Origin: Clostridia bacterium
Lineage (GTDB): Bacteria > Bacillota > Clostridia > Monoglobales > Monoglobaceae
Direction of reading: 5' to 3'
Assembly (NCBI GenBank): GCA_017546145.1
Contig: JAFYXN010000005.1
Coordinates: forward strand, 62,001-126,000
Length of the DNA: 64,000 nucleotides
Part shown: positions 26,416 through 33,409 of the stretch, in pieces
How positions within the stretch are numbered: position 1 is the first letter of the stretch
Layout of the letters: the number at the start of each line of letters is the position of its first letter
Made by a program: the position numbers and the translations under genes
The notes under the pieces: model-generated
Told to the model about the DNA's origin: nothing
Database searches by the model: none
Seen by the model: the letters and a program-made list of their open reading frames with translations, nothing else

Positions 26416-26835
26416 TTGGATTACAGAATTGAAAAAGCTCTTGAAGAAAAGGGCGTCTATGCCGGCAAGACAACGGGTGACAGCATGTATCCCATGCTGA
26501 TGCAGGGCAGAGATACGGTTATAATAAAAAAGCCCGAATTTCCGCTAAAAAAGTTTGATGTGCCGGTTTATCACAATGACGGTCACTATACCATGCACAG
26601 AATTATAAAGGTCAGGAAAAACGGATATGTTATCCGCGGCGACAACAGAATCCACCGTGAGTTTAAAACCGAAGATGAAATTGTAGGTGTGCTTGCGGCG
26701 TTTTACCATAACGGTAAGTACGTTGAGTGTGACGATGAAGAATTTTTGCGTTATGCAAAGCAGGCGCAGCGGACATTTTTGGTGCGTGTTGCAAGGCGTG
26801 CGGCACAAAAGGTTAAGGCAAAGATAAAAAAATAA
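26416..26835 (+). CDS. S24/S26-family signal-peptidase-like protein
   Basis: A 139-residue protein starting with TTG, preceded by AAGGGGGAA. The motif GDSMYPML holds the likely nucleophile S23. HYTMHRI with H61 and VIRGDN follow, giving the Ser-His arrangement of SipW/ER-type signal peptidases rather than Ser-Lys. There is no clear membrane anchor, which is unusual for a leader peptidase; a basic C-terminus (RRAAQKVKAKIKK) might bind membranes. It closes the cassette with SLH, HprK-like and PqqD-like genes and ends at a strong terminator. A role in cutting a modified peptide is inferred from this grouping only. Confidence 0.82.
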   Translation: MDYRIEKALEEKGVYAGKTTGDSMYPMLMQGRDTVIIKKPEFPLKKFDVPVYHNDGHYTMHRIIKVRKNGYVIRGDNRIHREFKTEDEIVGVLAAFYHNGKYVECDDEEFLRYAKQAQRTFLVRVARRAAQKVKAKIKK

Positions 26836-26848
26836 AATTAAATTTATG

Positions 26849-26886
26849 GCTCTCAATCGGGTTTGCGCCCGATTGAGAGCTTTTTG
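26849..26886 (+). terminator. Rho-independent terminator after the PqqD cassette
   Basis: Perfect arms GCTCTCAATCGGG (26849-26861) and CCCGATTGAGAGC (26868-26880) followed by TTTTTG. Confidence 0.93.
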
Positions 26887-26950
26887 AATTGTAGGCGATG
26901 ATAGCATCGCCCAACAATAGCCTGCGAAGGCAGACTGAAAAACGCCTTAT

Positions 26951-27625
26951 GCGTGGCAGGGGGCACCGGGGGTCTTGCTGCAGAGACCCCCGGTAAATAA
27001 AAATATGTTTTGAAAAGTTTTTATTTTATAAAATTTATAGGCGGGCTTCGCCCCCTATGACCCCCATATCCGCCGCTCAAAGGTTTGACAGATGTAACTG
27101 CTCTGATTTTTTCATTACGCCAACGCTCGGATACTCAATATATATTGAGTGCCTCGCTTCGTCACAACCACCCTTTTGTGCGCCTTTAGTAAAAGGCTTG
27201 TTATTAGGGTGGTTGCTCCTCTTCCCACAAAAGAGAACTTTTGTGGGAACCCTTTTCTCTACAAGGGAACTGATGTCCGTTGTTTTTTGACTAATTCAAA
27301 AATCATCGCAAACATCTGTATCGCACCTTTTCGATGGCGGTTTTTGTCAGGGTATTCCTTAGGGGTCTTTAAAAGACCCACGAAGCAAGGCTTTTATAAA
27401 CACACCTTATTTATTGCGATTGGAGATTGTTTATGAAGATTTTATGAAATAGCGAAAAATGCCTTGCAATCATCTTCATTTGCAGGCAAGGCATTTTAGC
27501 GACAGCACACGCTGAGTGCGTGTATCTTAGCGTTCACTATTTCATAAAAGCTGAATATCTACAAACTCCTGAGCAATAAATCGGTGTATAAGGGGTCATA
27601 GGGGGCGGAGCCCGCCTATAAAAGT
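26951..27625. repeat. Interspersed repeat, copy 2, with inverted ends and nested hairpins
   Basis: Bases 26951-27370 align with copy 1 at 71-411. A 28-base block at 27037-27064 recurs inverted at 27592-27619 (27 of 28 bases), so the element has inverted-repeat-like borders about 580 bases apart. Relative to copy 1 there is an insertion of about 100 bases that forms two hairpins: CAACCACCC/GGGTGGTTG (27165-27215) and TTCCCACAAAAG/CTTTTGTGGGAA (27222-27249). Further on, TTTATGAAATAG (27441-27452) pairs with CTATTTCATAAA (27537-27548) around AAAATGCCTTGC and CACGC/GCGTG stems, a cloverleaf-like fold. Open frames here lack ribosome sites. I see no transposase. Confidence 0.78.
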
Positions 27626-27693
27626 TATACAGATAAAAAACATACATATTGTTTTTGTTGACAATATATTACAAAACATTACAAAAAAAGCTC

Positions 27694-27722
27694 TTGTGTT
27701 TTGCTGAAATAGATGCTATAAT
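27694..27722 (+). promoter_or_regulatory. Promoter of rod-shaped RNA A
   Basis: TTGTGT, 17 bases, TATAAT, ending six bases before the first paired base of the RNA. A second TTGACA lies at 27658-27663. Confidence 0.65.
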
Positions 27723-27727
27723 AAAAT

Positions 27728-27893
27728 CACCACACAAAACTAAACATTTTGCTATACAACTGGAACTGCGTTTTTATCTATTGGTAAAAACGCAGGCTCT
27801 GTTCGCGTTTCGGTTGAATAGCGAAAAGTTTTGTGTGGTGCAAACCAGAGCTATGTGTTTTTCATGCGTCAGCTCCGGTTGGCGCATTTTTTA
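27728..27893 (+). ncRNA. Structured small RNA A, rod-shaped (6S-like candidate)
   Basis: CACCACACAAAACT (27728-27741) pairs perfectly with AGTTTTGTGTGGTG (27827-27840). TTTTGCTAT (27747-27755) pairs with ATAGCGAAA (27818-27826), and an open bubble then leads to an inner stem GCGTTTTT/AAAAACGC (27768-27793). The rod is followed by a linker and a terminator, ATGCGTCA/TGGCGCAT (27864-27887), with six T. It has its own promoter. The linker and terminator match those of RNA B at 33339-33393, so the two form one family. A long rod with a central bubble is the shape of 6S RNA, which binds RNA polymerase, but the match is by shape only. An 81-codon frame across it has no ribosome site. Confidence 0.75.
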
Positions 27894-27997
27894 ATATTCA
27901 AAAAAATTTTGTAAATATGATTCATGAAATAAAAAATGCGCTTGTTTACAATTTTTCCAAGTTGAAAGCTCCGCCACACGCGGAGCTTTCTGCATAG

Positions 27998-28028
27998 AAA
28001 AAAGCGTTTCATGAAGAAACGCTTTTTT
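27998..28028 (-). terminator. Terminator after tRNA-Thr
   Basis: Arms AAAAAAGCGTTTC and GAAACGCTTTTTT, active on either strand. A second perfect hairpin GAAAGCTCCGC/GCGGAGCTTTC at 27964-27990 has no T-run and no known role. Confidence 0.85.
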
Positions 28029-28030
28029 GG

Positions 28031-28103
28031 AGCTTGTGATCCGGCTCGAACGGACGACCTGCGCATTACGAATGCGCTGCACTACCGACTGTGCTACACA
28101 AGC
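28031..28103 (-). tRNA. tRNA-Thr (anticodon CGT)
   Basis: Read on the minus strand: acceptor GCTTGTG pairs with CACAAGC, the D-arm has AGTCGGTAGT, the anticodon stem GCGCA/TGCGC encloses loop TTCGTAA with anticodon CGT, and the T-arm reads GTTCGAGCC. It decodes ACG. CCA is not encoded. It is a single gene with its own terminator. Confidence 0.94.
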
Positions 28104-28202
28104 AATTATTAACATCAAAAATTATACTATATTAAAAATCTTTTGTCAAGGAAAATCAGGCACATCTATAACTCTATTATGGTTAAACTTTTTCAAAAGT
28201 AG

Positions 28203-28231
28203 TTGACAAAACATATTTTATTATATATAAT
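28203..28231 (+). promoter_or_regulatory. Promoter of the antisense RNA
   Basis: Consensus sigma-A promoter: TTGACA, 17 bases, TATAAT. No coding sequence follows on this strand before the terminator at 28290-28329. Confidence 0.85.
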
Positions 28232-28237
28232 AATTAT

Positions 28238-28330
28238 AGAAAAAGGCAAGACCTCAAACGGTTATGCCAAAACAATGAATTATTTAAAAAATAACGTCAT
28301 AGCTTTGGAAGGGCTGGCGTTATTTTTTTA
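28238..28330 (+). ncRNA. Antisense RNA, candidate type I antitoxin
   Basis: The expected transcript is about 90 bases. It starts near 28238 and ends at a hairpin AATAACGTCA (28290-28299) with TGGCGTTATT (28315-28324) followed by T residues. Its 3' half is the complement of the end of the toxin message, including the last three codons and the stop of the peptide gene. Its 5' part reads GGCAAGACCTCAAACGGTTATGCC-like and shares GGCAAG and CGGTTATGCC with the leader of the toxin message on the other strand. Start and end are inferred from promoter and terminator positions. Confidence 0.65.
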
Positions 28331-28388
28331 TGGTAATTACTAAAAGTAAAAGAACAATCATAAAGTAAATTATGTAATTCTCATCCAT
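28320..28388 (-). CDS. 22-residue hydrophobic peptide, candidate type I toxin
   Basis: The peptide starts MDENYIIYFM and continues as one membrane helix rich in I, L and V, ending in IKK. This short hydrophobic helix with a basic end is typical of type I toxins of Gram-positive bacteria. The ribosome site is AAGGAGGTGAT, a full complement of the 16S rRNA 3' end, about six bases before the ATG. It has its own promoter (28467-28495) and shares its terminator with an RNA transcribed from the opposite strand. I cannot assign it to a named toxin family. The strong signals around such a short frame argue against chance. Confidence 0.72.
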   Translation of the reverse strand: MDENYIIYFMIVLLLLVITIKK

Positions 28389-28466
28389 AAGCTATCACCT
28401 CCTTATCAAAGAGATGATGGCATAACCGCCCGGCTTTTACGCTTGTTTAGACCTTGCCTTAATATC

Positions 28467-28495
28467 ATTATACAAGATGTTTTATATTATTTCAA
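28467..28495 (-). promoter_or_regulatory. Promoter of the toxin-like peptide message
   Basis: On the minus strand TTGAAA, 17 bases, TATAAT. The implied leader of about 70 bases contains GGCAAGGTCT and CGGTTATGCC, matching the start of the antisense RNA in sense and, over AGGTCT/AGACCT, in complement. Confidence 0.75.
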
Positions 28496-28594
28496 CATCT
28501 TTCTATAAAAAATATTGCCTTAAATACAAAAAGCTTGAAATGCATCACCTTGTGTGTTAAGATGTTTTTATCAGGACGAAAAGAGGGATTCTTG

Positions 28595-29512
28595 GTGAAG
28601 AAAATTGCTGTAATAGATTTAGGCTCAAACTCGGTGAGAATGAGTATTTTTGGATATAGTGAAAATGCTGCACCCAAAACGCTTGCGGCATACCGAAGCA
28701 CAATAAGGCTCAGCGAGGGCATGTCGCAGGATATGTGTTTAAGACGTGATGCTCAGATGCGTGCGGTCGCTGCACTTGGTCAGTATAAAAAAATAATTGA
28801 CGCAGAAGGCGTGACAAAGGTCTGCACTGTTGCAACGGCAGCGGTAAGAAAGGCAAAAAACAAACTGGAGTTCCTTGAACTGGTTCGTGAACTGACAGGT
28901 ATAGAAATACAGGTGATTGACGGTGCGCAGGAGGCGGCGCTGGACGCGTTGGCAATAAAACGAAGCCTTGGCTGCGAAAAAGGCGTAATTTGTGACATAG
29001 GCGGCGGAAGCACCGAACTTATAGGCATAGGCGAAGTGGAAACTCCACCTTCGGTCAGCATCCCGTTTGGGTCTCGGGGCATTTCAGAAATGTTTTTTGC
29101 AAACGGAGAAACTGCCGAGGCTATAGCCGCGGCAGAGCAGTTTGTGCAAGATAAGTTTGACGCTGAAAAGTGGCTGGATGAGTACTGCGCAGAAACAGTT
29201 ATAGGCATTGGCGGAACGCTTCGCGCGACAGCCAAGTATGACCTTGGTGACTGCGGCAAGGGCGCTGTTGAAAGCTATCGGATAACTCCCCGGCGCATGA
29301 GCGGGATATTTGGCGAAATTCTTAGTGCTTCAACAGAAGACCGCAAAAAAATGGCAGGCATAGGCGAAGAAAGAGCGGATATAATTCTGGGAGGTCTTAT
29401 TTTTATTAAGTGCCTTGCGGACAGACTCTCGCCCAAAAGCTTTGTTATAGCCGATGTGGGCGTGCGTGAAGGCGTGCTGTTTGATTATATTGAAAATCAT
29501 AAAATACTGTGA
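28595..29512 (+). CDS. ppx: Ppx/GppA phosphatase family protein
   Basis: The product (305 residues) has the ASKHA fold of exopolyphosphatases and pppGpp phosphohydrolases. The phosphate-1 loop is IDLGSNSVRMSIF near the N-terminus, the phosphate-2 loop is ICDIGGGSTEL, and FGSRGISEMF and GIGGTLRATA follow. It is of the short two-domain form without the C-terminal HD region. The GTG start at 28595 has AGAGGGA six bases upstream; reading further back gives no ribosome site. A terminator hairpin overlaps the start of the next gene. Whether it acts on polyphosphate or on (p)ppGpp cannot be decided. Confidence 0.9.
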   Translation: MKKIAVIDLGSNSVRMSIFGYSENAAPKTLAAYRSTIRLSEGMSQDMCLRRDAQMRAVAALGQYKKIIDAEGVTKVCTVATAAVRKAKNKLEFLELVRELTGIEIQVIDGAQEAALDALAIKRSLGCEKGVICDIGGGSTELIGIGEVETPPSVSIPFGSRGISEMFFANGETAEAIAAAEQFVQDKFDAEKWLDEYCAETVIGIGGTLRATAKYDLGDCGKGAVESYRITPRRMSGIFGEILSASTEDRKKMAGIGEERADIILGGLIFIKCLADRLSPKSFVIADVGVREGVLFDYIENHKIL

Positions 29513-29520
29513 ATAAAATT

Positions 29521-29565
29521 AAAAAACCTTCAAAGACTAACAAAAAACAGTCTTTGGAGGTTTTT
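29521..29565 (+). terminator. Terminator hairpin that contains the next gene's ribosome site
   Basis: AAAAACCTTCAAAGACT pairs with AGTCTTTGGAGGTTTTT with one wobble. The right arm contains TTTGGAGG, the ribosome site of the TauE/SafE half gene that starts with GTG at 29566. The same hairpin can thus end ppx transcription and hide that site in readthrough message. Confidence 0.75.
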
Positions 29566-29922
29566 GTGTTAAAGAGGTACTGGAAGGAAATAATTATTGG
29601 CTTTGCAACCGGAATTTTAAACGGTTTATTCGGCGCAGGCGGCGGGTCTGTGGTTGTTCCGGCAATGGAGAAGTTTTTAGAAATTGACGAAAAGCAGTCA
29701 CATGCCACTGCAATACTTGTGATACTTATGATGTCTGTCGTAAGTGCGTTTATTTATGTAAGGCAGGGCTTTTTTGACTTGCGGCTTTGGATGTGGGTTT
29801 CAATTGGCGGAGTGATTGGCGGATTTGTCGGCGCAAAGCTCCTTAAAAGAATCCCCAAACGATGGCTTAAAATAGGATTCGGAGCAGTGATAGTTGTAAC
29901 GGCGGTAAAGATGATTTTTTAG
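29566..29922 (+). CDS. Half-size TauE/SafE (TSUP) permease, first subunit
   Basis: The 118-residue protein has about four membrane helices and the TSUP glycine motif GLFGAGGGSVVVPAM near its start. Full TSUP permeases, which export or import sulfite-type anions, have two such halves in one chain of about 250 residues. Here the second half is encoded by the next gene, 15 bases downstream. The GTG at 29566 sits right after GGAGG; a longer GTG start at 29509 overlaps the ppx stop and has a weaker site. Substrate unknown. Confidence 0.85.
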   Translation: MLKRYWKEIIIGFATGILNGLFGAGGGSVVVPAMEKFLEIDEKQSHATAILVILMMSVVSAFIYVRQGFFDLRLWMWVSIGGVIGGFVGAKLLKRIPKRWLKIGFGAVIVVTAVKMIF

Positions 29923-29937
29923 AAGGGCGGAGAATTT

Positions 29938-30300
29938 ATGATTAATATACTTACCGGTTTTTTCAGCGGCATTATCAGCGGAATGGGGATTGGCGGCGGT
30001 GCGATTTTAATTCCCGCTCTTATATTTATTGAAAAAATCGGTCAGCAAACGGCACAGGGCATAAACCTGACCTACTTCATACCGACAGCAGTGTTTGCGC
30101 TTTTTGTGCATATCAAAAACAAAAGCGTCAGGGTAAAGACTGCACTTATCTTAGGCGGATGCGGAGTTTTGGGCGCGCTTTTGGGCGCATGGATTGCAAC
30201 GGCAATAGACGGCGGTCTGCTGAGGCGGATGTTTGGCGGATTTTTGCTGTTTGTAGGAGTGTATGAAATTCTGAAGGGAATACGTATAAAATCTTGTTAA
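29938..30300 (+). CDS. Half-size TauE/SafE (TSUP) permease, second subunit
   Basis: The 120-residue protein mirrors the preceding gene: about four membrane helices and the glycine motif SGMGIGGGAILIPAL. The two halves probably assemble as a heterodimer in place of the usual fused permease. AGGGCGGAG precedes the ATG. Both are intact and lack stop codons or frameshifts between matching motifs, so this looks like a true split and not decay. Confidence 0.85.
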   Translation: MINILTGFFSGIISGMGIGGGAILIPALIFIEKIGQQTAQGINLTYFIPTAVFALFVHIKNKSVRVKTALILGGCGVLGALLGAWIATAIDGGLLRRMFGGFLLFVGVYEILKGIRIKSC

Positions 30301-30330
30301 ATAATTTGTTAAAAAATAATCATTTTTCTG

Positions 30331-30359
30331 TTGACGGAAAGAAAAAAAAGTTATATACT
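30331..30359 (+). promoter_or_regulatory. Sigma-A promoter for serC-serA
   Basis: TTGACG, 17 bases, TATACT, about 45 bases before the serC start. Confidence 0.7.
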
Positions 30360-30403
30360 ATATTGTAATCGTAAAATTATTTATAATGATAGGAGTGTTT
30401 TTC

Positions 30404-31483
30404 GTGAGCAGAATTTATAACTTTTCCGCAGGCCCCTCAATGCTTCCCATGGAGGTTTTAGAGCAGGCTGCAGCTGAAATGACAGATTACAACGGTTCAG
30501 GAATGTCCGTTATGGAGATGAGCCATCGCTCCCCTGTTTATGATGCAATAATCAAGCAGACGGAGGCAGATTTCAGAGAGCTTATGAACATCCCTGACAA
30601 CTACAAGGTGCTCTTCCTTCAGGGCGGTGCATCAACACAGTTTGCTGCAGTTCCGCTTAACCTGATGAAGAACGGCAAGGCTGACTATGTTGTGTCAGGT
30701 CAGTTCTCAGGCAAGGCTTTCAAGGAAGCAAAGAAGTACGGTGATGCAAAGTGTATCGCTACATCTGAGGATAAGACCTTCAGCTACATACCCGAGATTA
30801 CACCCGATATGGTACGTGAGGATGCAGACTATGTTCATGTTTGCTACAACAATACCATTTTCGGCACTAAGTTCCCCGAAGTTCCCAATGTTGGTGACAA
30901 GGTTTTAGTTGCTGATATGTCATCATGCATTACAAGCGAGCCGGTGGACGTTACCAAGTTTGGCGTTATCTATGCAGGTGCACAGAAGAATATGGCGCCG
31001 GCTGGTCTTACTGTTGTTATTATCCGTGAAGACCTTATGGGAAATGCCCGTGAAGACATTCCCACAATGCTTGACTACAAAACAATGGCAGACAACGATT
31101 CAATGTACAATACTCCCCCCTGCTATGCAATTTATGTTGCAGGTCTTGTATACAAGTGGGCGCTTAAAAACGGCGGTCTTACTGCAATGAAGGAAAGAAA
31201 CGAAAAGAAGGCAGCTCTTCTTTATGATTTCCTTGACAGCTCAAAGCTTTTCAAGCCTACCGCTGAAAAGAAGTACCGTTCAATGATGAACGTTTGCTTT
31301 GTAACAGGCGATGCTGACCTTGACAAAAAGTTCTGCAAAGAAGCAGCTGCTGCAGGCTTTGAAAACCTCAAGGGTCACAGATCGGTTGGCGGTATGCGTG
31401 CAAGCATATACAATGCTATGCCCACAGAGGGTGTTGAAGCACTGGTTGAATTTATGAAGAAGTTTGAAGCAGAGAATGCTTAA
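30404..31483 (+). CDS. serC: Phosphoserine aminotransferase
   Basis: The 359-residue PLP enzyme transfers an amino group to 3-phosphohydroxypyruvate. The N-terminus YNFSAGPSMLP, MEMSHRSP, FLQGGAST and the PLP lysine in YAGAQKNMAPAGLTVV are all present. The GTG at 30404 has ATAGGAGTG upstream. It forms the serine-synthesis operon with serA. Codon usage favours highly used codons, in line with strong expression. Confidence 0.97.
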   Translation: MSRIYNFSAGPSMLPMEVLEQAAAEMTDYNGSGMSVMEMSHRSPVYDAIIKQTEADFRELMNIPDNYKVLFLQGGASTQFAAVPLNLMKNGKADYVVSGQFSGKAFKEAKKYGDAKCIATSEDKTFSYIPEITPDMVREDADYVHVCYNNTIFGTKFPEVPNVGDKVLVADMSSCITSEPVDVTKFGVIYAGAQKNMAPAGLTVVIIREDLMGNAREDIPTMLDYKTMADNDSMYNTPPCYAIYVAGLVYKWALKNGGLTAMKERNEKKAALLYDFLDSSKLFKPTAEKKYRSMMNVCFVTGDADLDKKFCKEAAAAGFENLKGHRSVGGMRASIYNAMPTEGVEALVEFMKKFEAENA

Positions 31484-31508
31484 AATTTATTAAGGAGTTT
31501 GATGTAAA

Positions 31509-32678
31509 ATGTATAAGGTAAAAACCTTAAACAAGATTGCTAAAATCGGTCTTGATATTTTTGATGAAAAATATACTTATGGTGACGAGGTTGAAAATCC
31601 CGACGGCATAATTCTCAGAAGCTTTAATATGCATGAGATGGAACTGCCCGAGAGCCTTGCTGCCGTTGCACGTGCCGGCGCAGGTGTAAATAACATTCCT
31701 ATTGACAAGTGCAGCGAAAAGGGAATTGTTGTTTTCAACACACCCGGTGCAAACGCAAATGCTGTTAAAGAGCTTGTTATTGCAGGACTTCTTCTTGCGT
31801 CAAGAAAGGTTGTTCAGGGCATTGAATGGGCAAAAACCCTTATCGGCGAGGGCGATCAGGTTTCAAAGCTGGTTGAAAAGGGCAAGTCTTCATTTGCAGG
31901 CCCCGAAATTCAGGGCAAAACACTTGGTATTATCGGACTTGGTGCAATCGGTATCCGCGTTGCAAATGCGGCTCATGCACTTGGTATGAACGTTATTGGT
32001 TATGACCCGTATCTTTCGGTTGATGCTGCGTGGAAGATGACACGTGCTGCAGAACACGCAAAAACAGTTGATGATGTACTTGCAAAGAGCGACTATATCT
32101 CAATCCATGTTCCTGCAACAAAGGATACAAAGGGTATGTTCAATGCAGACCTTTTCAGAAAGGTTAAGCCCGGCGTAAGACTTCTCAACTTCTCAAGAGC
32201 AGAGCTGGTTGATACAGAGGCTGTTCTTAAGGCTCTTGAAGACGGAACAGTTGCAGAGTATGTAACAGACTTTGCAACAGAAGAGCTTCTTAAGTCAGAC
32301 AGAGTAATTGTTATGCCCCACCTCGGTGCATCAACTCCCGAAAGTGAAGACAACTGTGCTGTTATGGCGGCTCAGGAGCTCAAGGACTTTTTGGAGAACG
32401 GAAACATTACAAACTCTGTTAACTTCCCCAACTGCGATATGGGCAAGGTCTCAGGCTCACGTGTTACAATTGCTCATAAGAATATCCCCTCAATGCTTAA
32501 CCAGATTACAGATGTATTCACCAAGGACAGCATCAACATTGAAAACATGGTTAACAAAAGCAAGGGCGACTATGCTTATACAATGATTGACACACATACC
32601 GACATCACAGATGCAATGCTTGCAGACATCAAGACAATTGACGGTGTGATTAAGGTAAGCCTTTACAAAGAAGACTAA
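31509..32678 (+). CDS. serA: D-3-phosphoglycerate dehydrogenase
   Basis: The 389-residue product oxidises 3-phosphoglycerate, the first step of serine synthesis. The NAD site is LGIIGLGAIGIRVANAA, and the catalytic region has NFSRAELVDTEAV and MPHLGASTPESEDN. A C-terminal ACT domain (about residues 320-389) suggests feedback control by serine. It follows serC by 25 bases with AAGGAGT upstream. RNase P RNA begins right after the stop. Confidence 0.97.
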   Translation: MYKVKTLNKIAKIGLDIFDEKYTYGDEVENPDGIILRSFNMHEMELPESLAAVARAGAGVNNIPIDKCSEKGIVVFNTPGANANAVKELVIAGLLLASRKVVQGIEWAKTLIGEGDQVSKLVEKGKSSFAGPEIQGKTLGIIGLGAIGIRVANAAHALGMNVIGYDPYLSVDAAWKMTRAAEHAKTVDDVLAKSDYISIHVPATKDTKGMFNADLFRKVKPGVRLLNFSRAELVDTEAVLKALEDGTVAEYVTDFATEELLKSDRVIVMPHLGASTPESEDNCAVMAAQELKDFLENGNITNSVNFPNCDMGKVSGSRVTIAHKNIPSMLNQITDVFTKDSINIENMVNKSKGDYAYTMIDTHTDITDAMLADIKTIDGVIKVSLYKED

Positions 32679-32693
32679 TTATTTTGGTAATAA

Positions 32694-33043
32694 AGCGGTA
32701 GATTGGACGGTCGCGGGTACAAGGAGCAATCCTGTGCGTGAGGAAAGTCCGAGCTCCATAGGGCAGGGTGCAAGGTAACCCCTTGTGGAGGCAACTCTAA
32801 GGAAAGTGCAACAGAAATATACCGCCGGCGGATTTCTGCCGGTAAGGGTGGAAAGGCGAGGTAAGAGCTCACCCATGCTCTGGCGACAGAAGCGTGCTGT
32901 AAACCCCACTCGGAGCAACACCTGAATGGAAGGCTAAGCTTGCCCGGCATCTTCCGAGAAGGTGGCTTGAGCCATGTAGTGATATATGGCTTAGATAGAT
33001 GATCGTCTTAAAAGACAGAACTCGGCTTACAGGTCTGCCGTAT
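32694..33043 (+). ncRNA. rnpB: RNase P RNA
   Basis: The catalytic RNA of RNase P, which matures tRNA 5' ends. The universal P4-region strings are visible: GAGGAAAGTCCGAGCTCC near 32739 and AGAACTCGGCTTACAG near 33017. The ACAGAAATATACCGCC region lies between. The P1 stem is CGGTAGA (32696-32702) with TCTGCCG (33034-33040). A terminator follows at 33058. It starts only about 15 bases after serA, so it may be partly transcribed from the ser promoter. Confidence 0.97.
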
Positions 33044-33057
33044 AACTTAACCTTCAG

Positions 33058-33091
33058 CAACTCTCCGATATATTCGGGGGGTTGTTTTTTT
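33058..33091 (+). terminator. Terminator after rnpB
   Basis: CAACTCTCCGA pairs imperfectly with TTCGGGGGGTTG and is followed by seven T. Confidence 0.85.
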
Positions 33092-33181
33092 GTATAACAG
33101 GAAATTATGTAATTTTCAGTTATGCAGAAAAGTTTTCAAAAATATGTTGTAAATTTCTTGCTGTTGTGGTATTATAATTTT

Positions 33182-33393
33182 GCGAAACAAATTGAATAAA
33201 AGAATGAGATATTTTTTTGCAGGGATAGTGTACCCTTTTTTGGGCATACTTTACACCAAAGAGTTTGGTAAAAATGCAGACTCCTCAGGTGTAGAGTATG
33301 GATATACAATATCTCATATCTATTTCAATTTGTTTCGCGACAAATCGGAGTTTGCGTTTTTTGTGCGGCAGCTTCGGTTGCCGCACTTTTTTT
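33182..33393 (+). ncRNA. Structured small RNA B, rod-shaped (6S-like candidate)
   Basis: GCGAAACAAATTGAA (33182-33196) pairs perfectly with TTCAATTTGTTTCGC (33324-33338). ATGAGATAT (33204-33212) pairs with ATATCTCAT (33309-33317). After a large asymmetric bubble ATACTTTACACC (33246-33257) pairs with GGTGTAGAGTAT (33288-33299). The terminator GTGCGGCA/TGCCGCAC (33363-33386) with seven T follows a linker matching RNA A. A TATAAT at 33173-33178 marks the promoter; the -35 box is weak. The rod with a bubble fits 6S RNA in shape. A cis-leader is the alternative, because the terminator lies 17 bases before the next gene. The 112-codon frame across it is incidental. Confidence 0.75.
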
Positions 33394-33409
33394 GTAGAGG
33401 AGAATTACT

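Noticed and set aside
23233..26835. A lasso-peptide cluster made of asnA, HprK-like and PqqD-like genes
   Set aside because: asnA is the ammonia-dependent AsnA type with its own terminator, not the AsnB-like cyclase, and there is no transglutaminase-like B2 protease or precursor.
27756..27800. A T-box leader suggested by TGGAACTGCG
   Set aside because: The T-box core AGGGTGGNACCGCG is not matched well and no synthetase or amino-acid gene follows on that strand.
27649..27894. An open frame of 81 codons over RNA A
   Set aside because: No ribosome site and low-complexity product; the same bases form a long perfect stem and a terminator.
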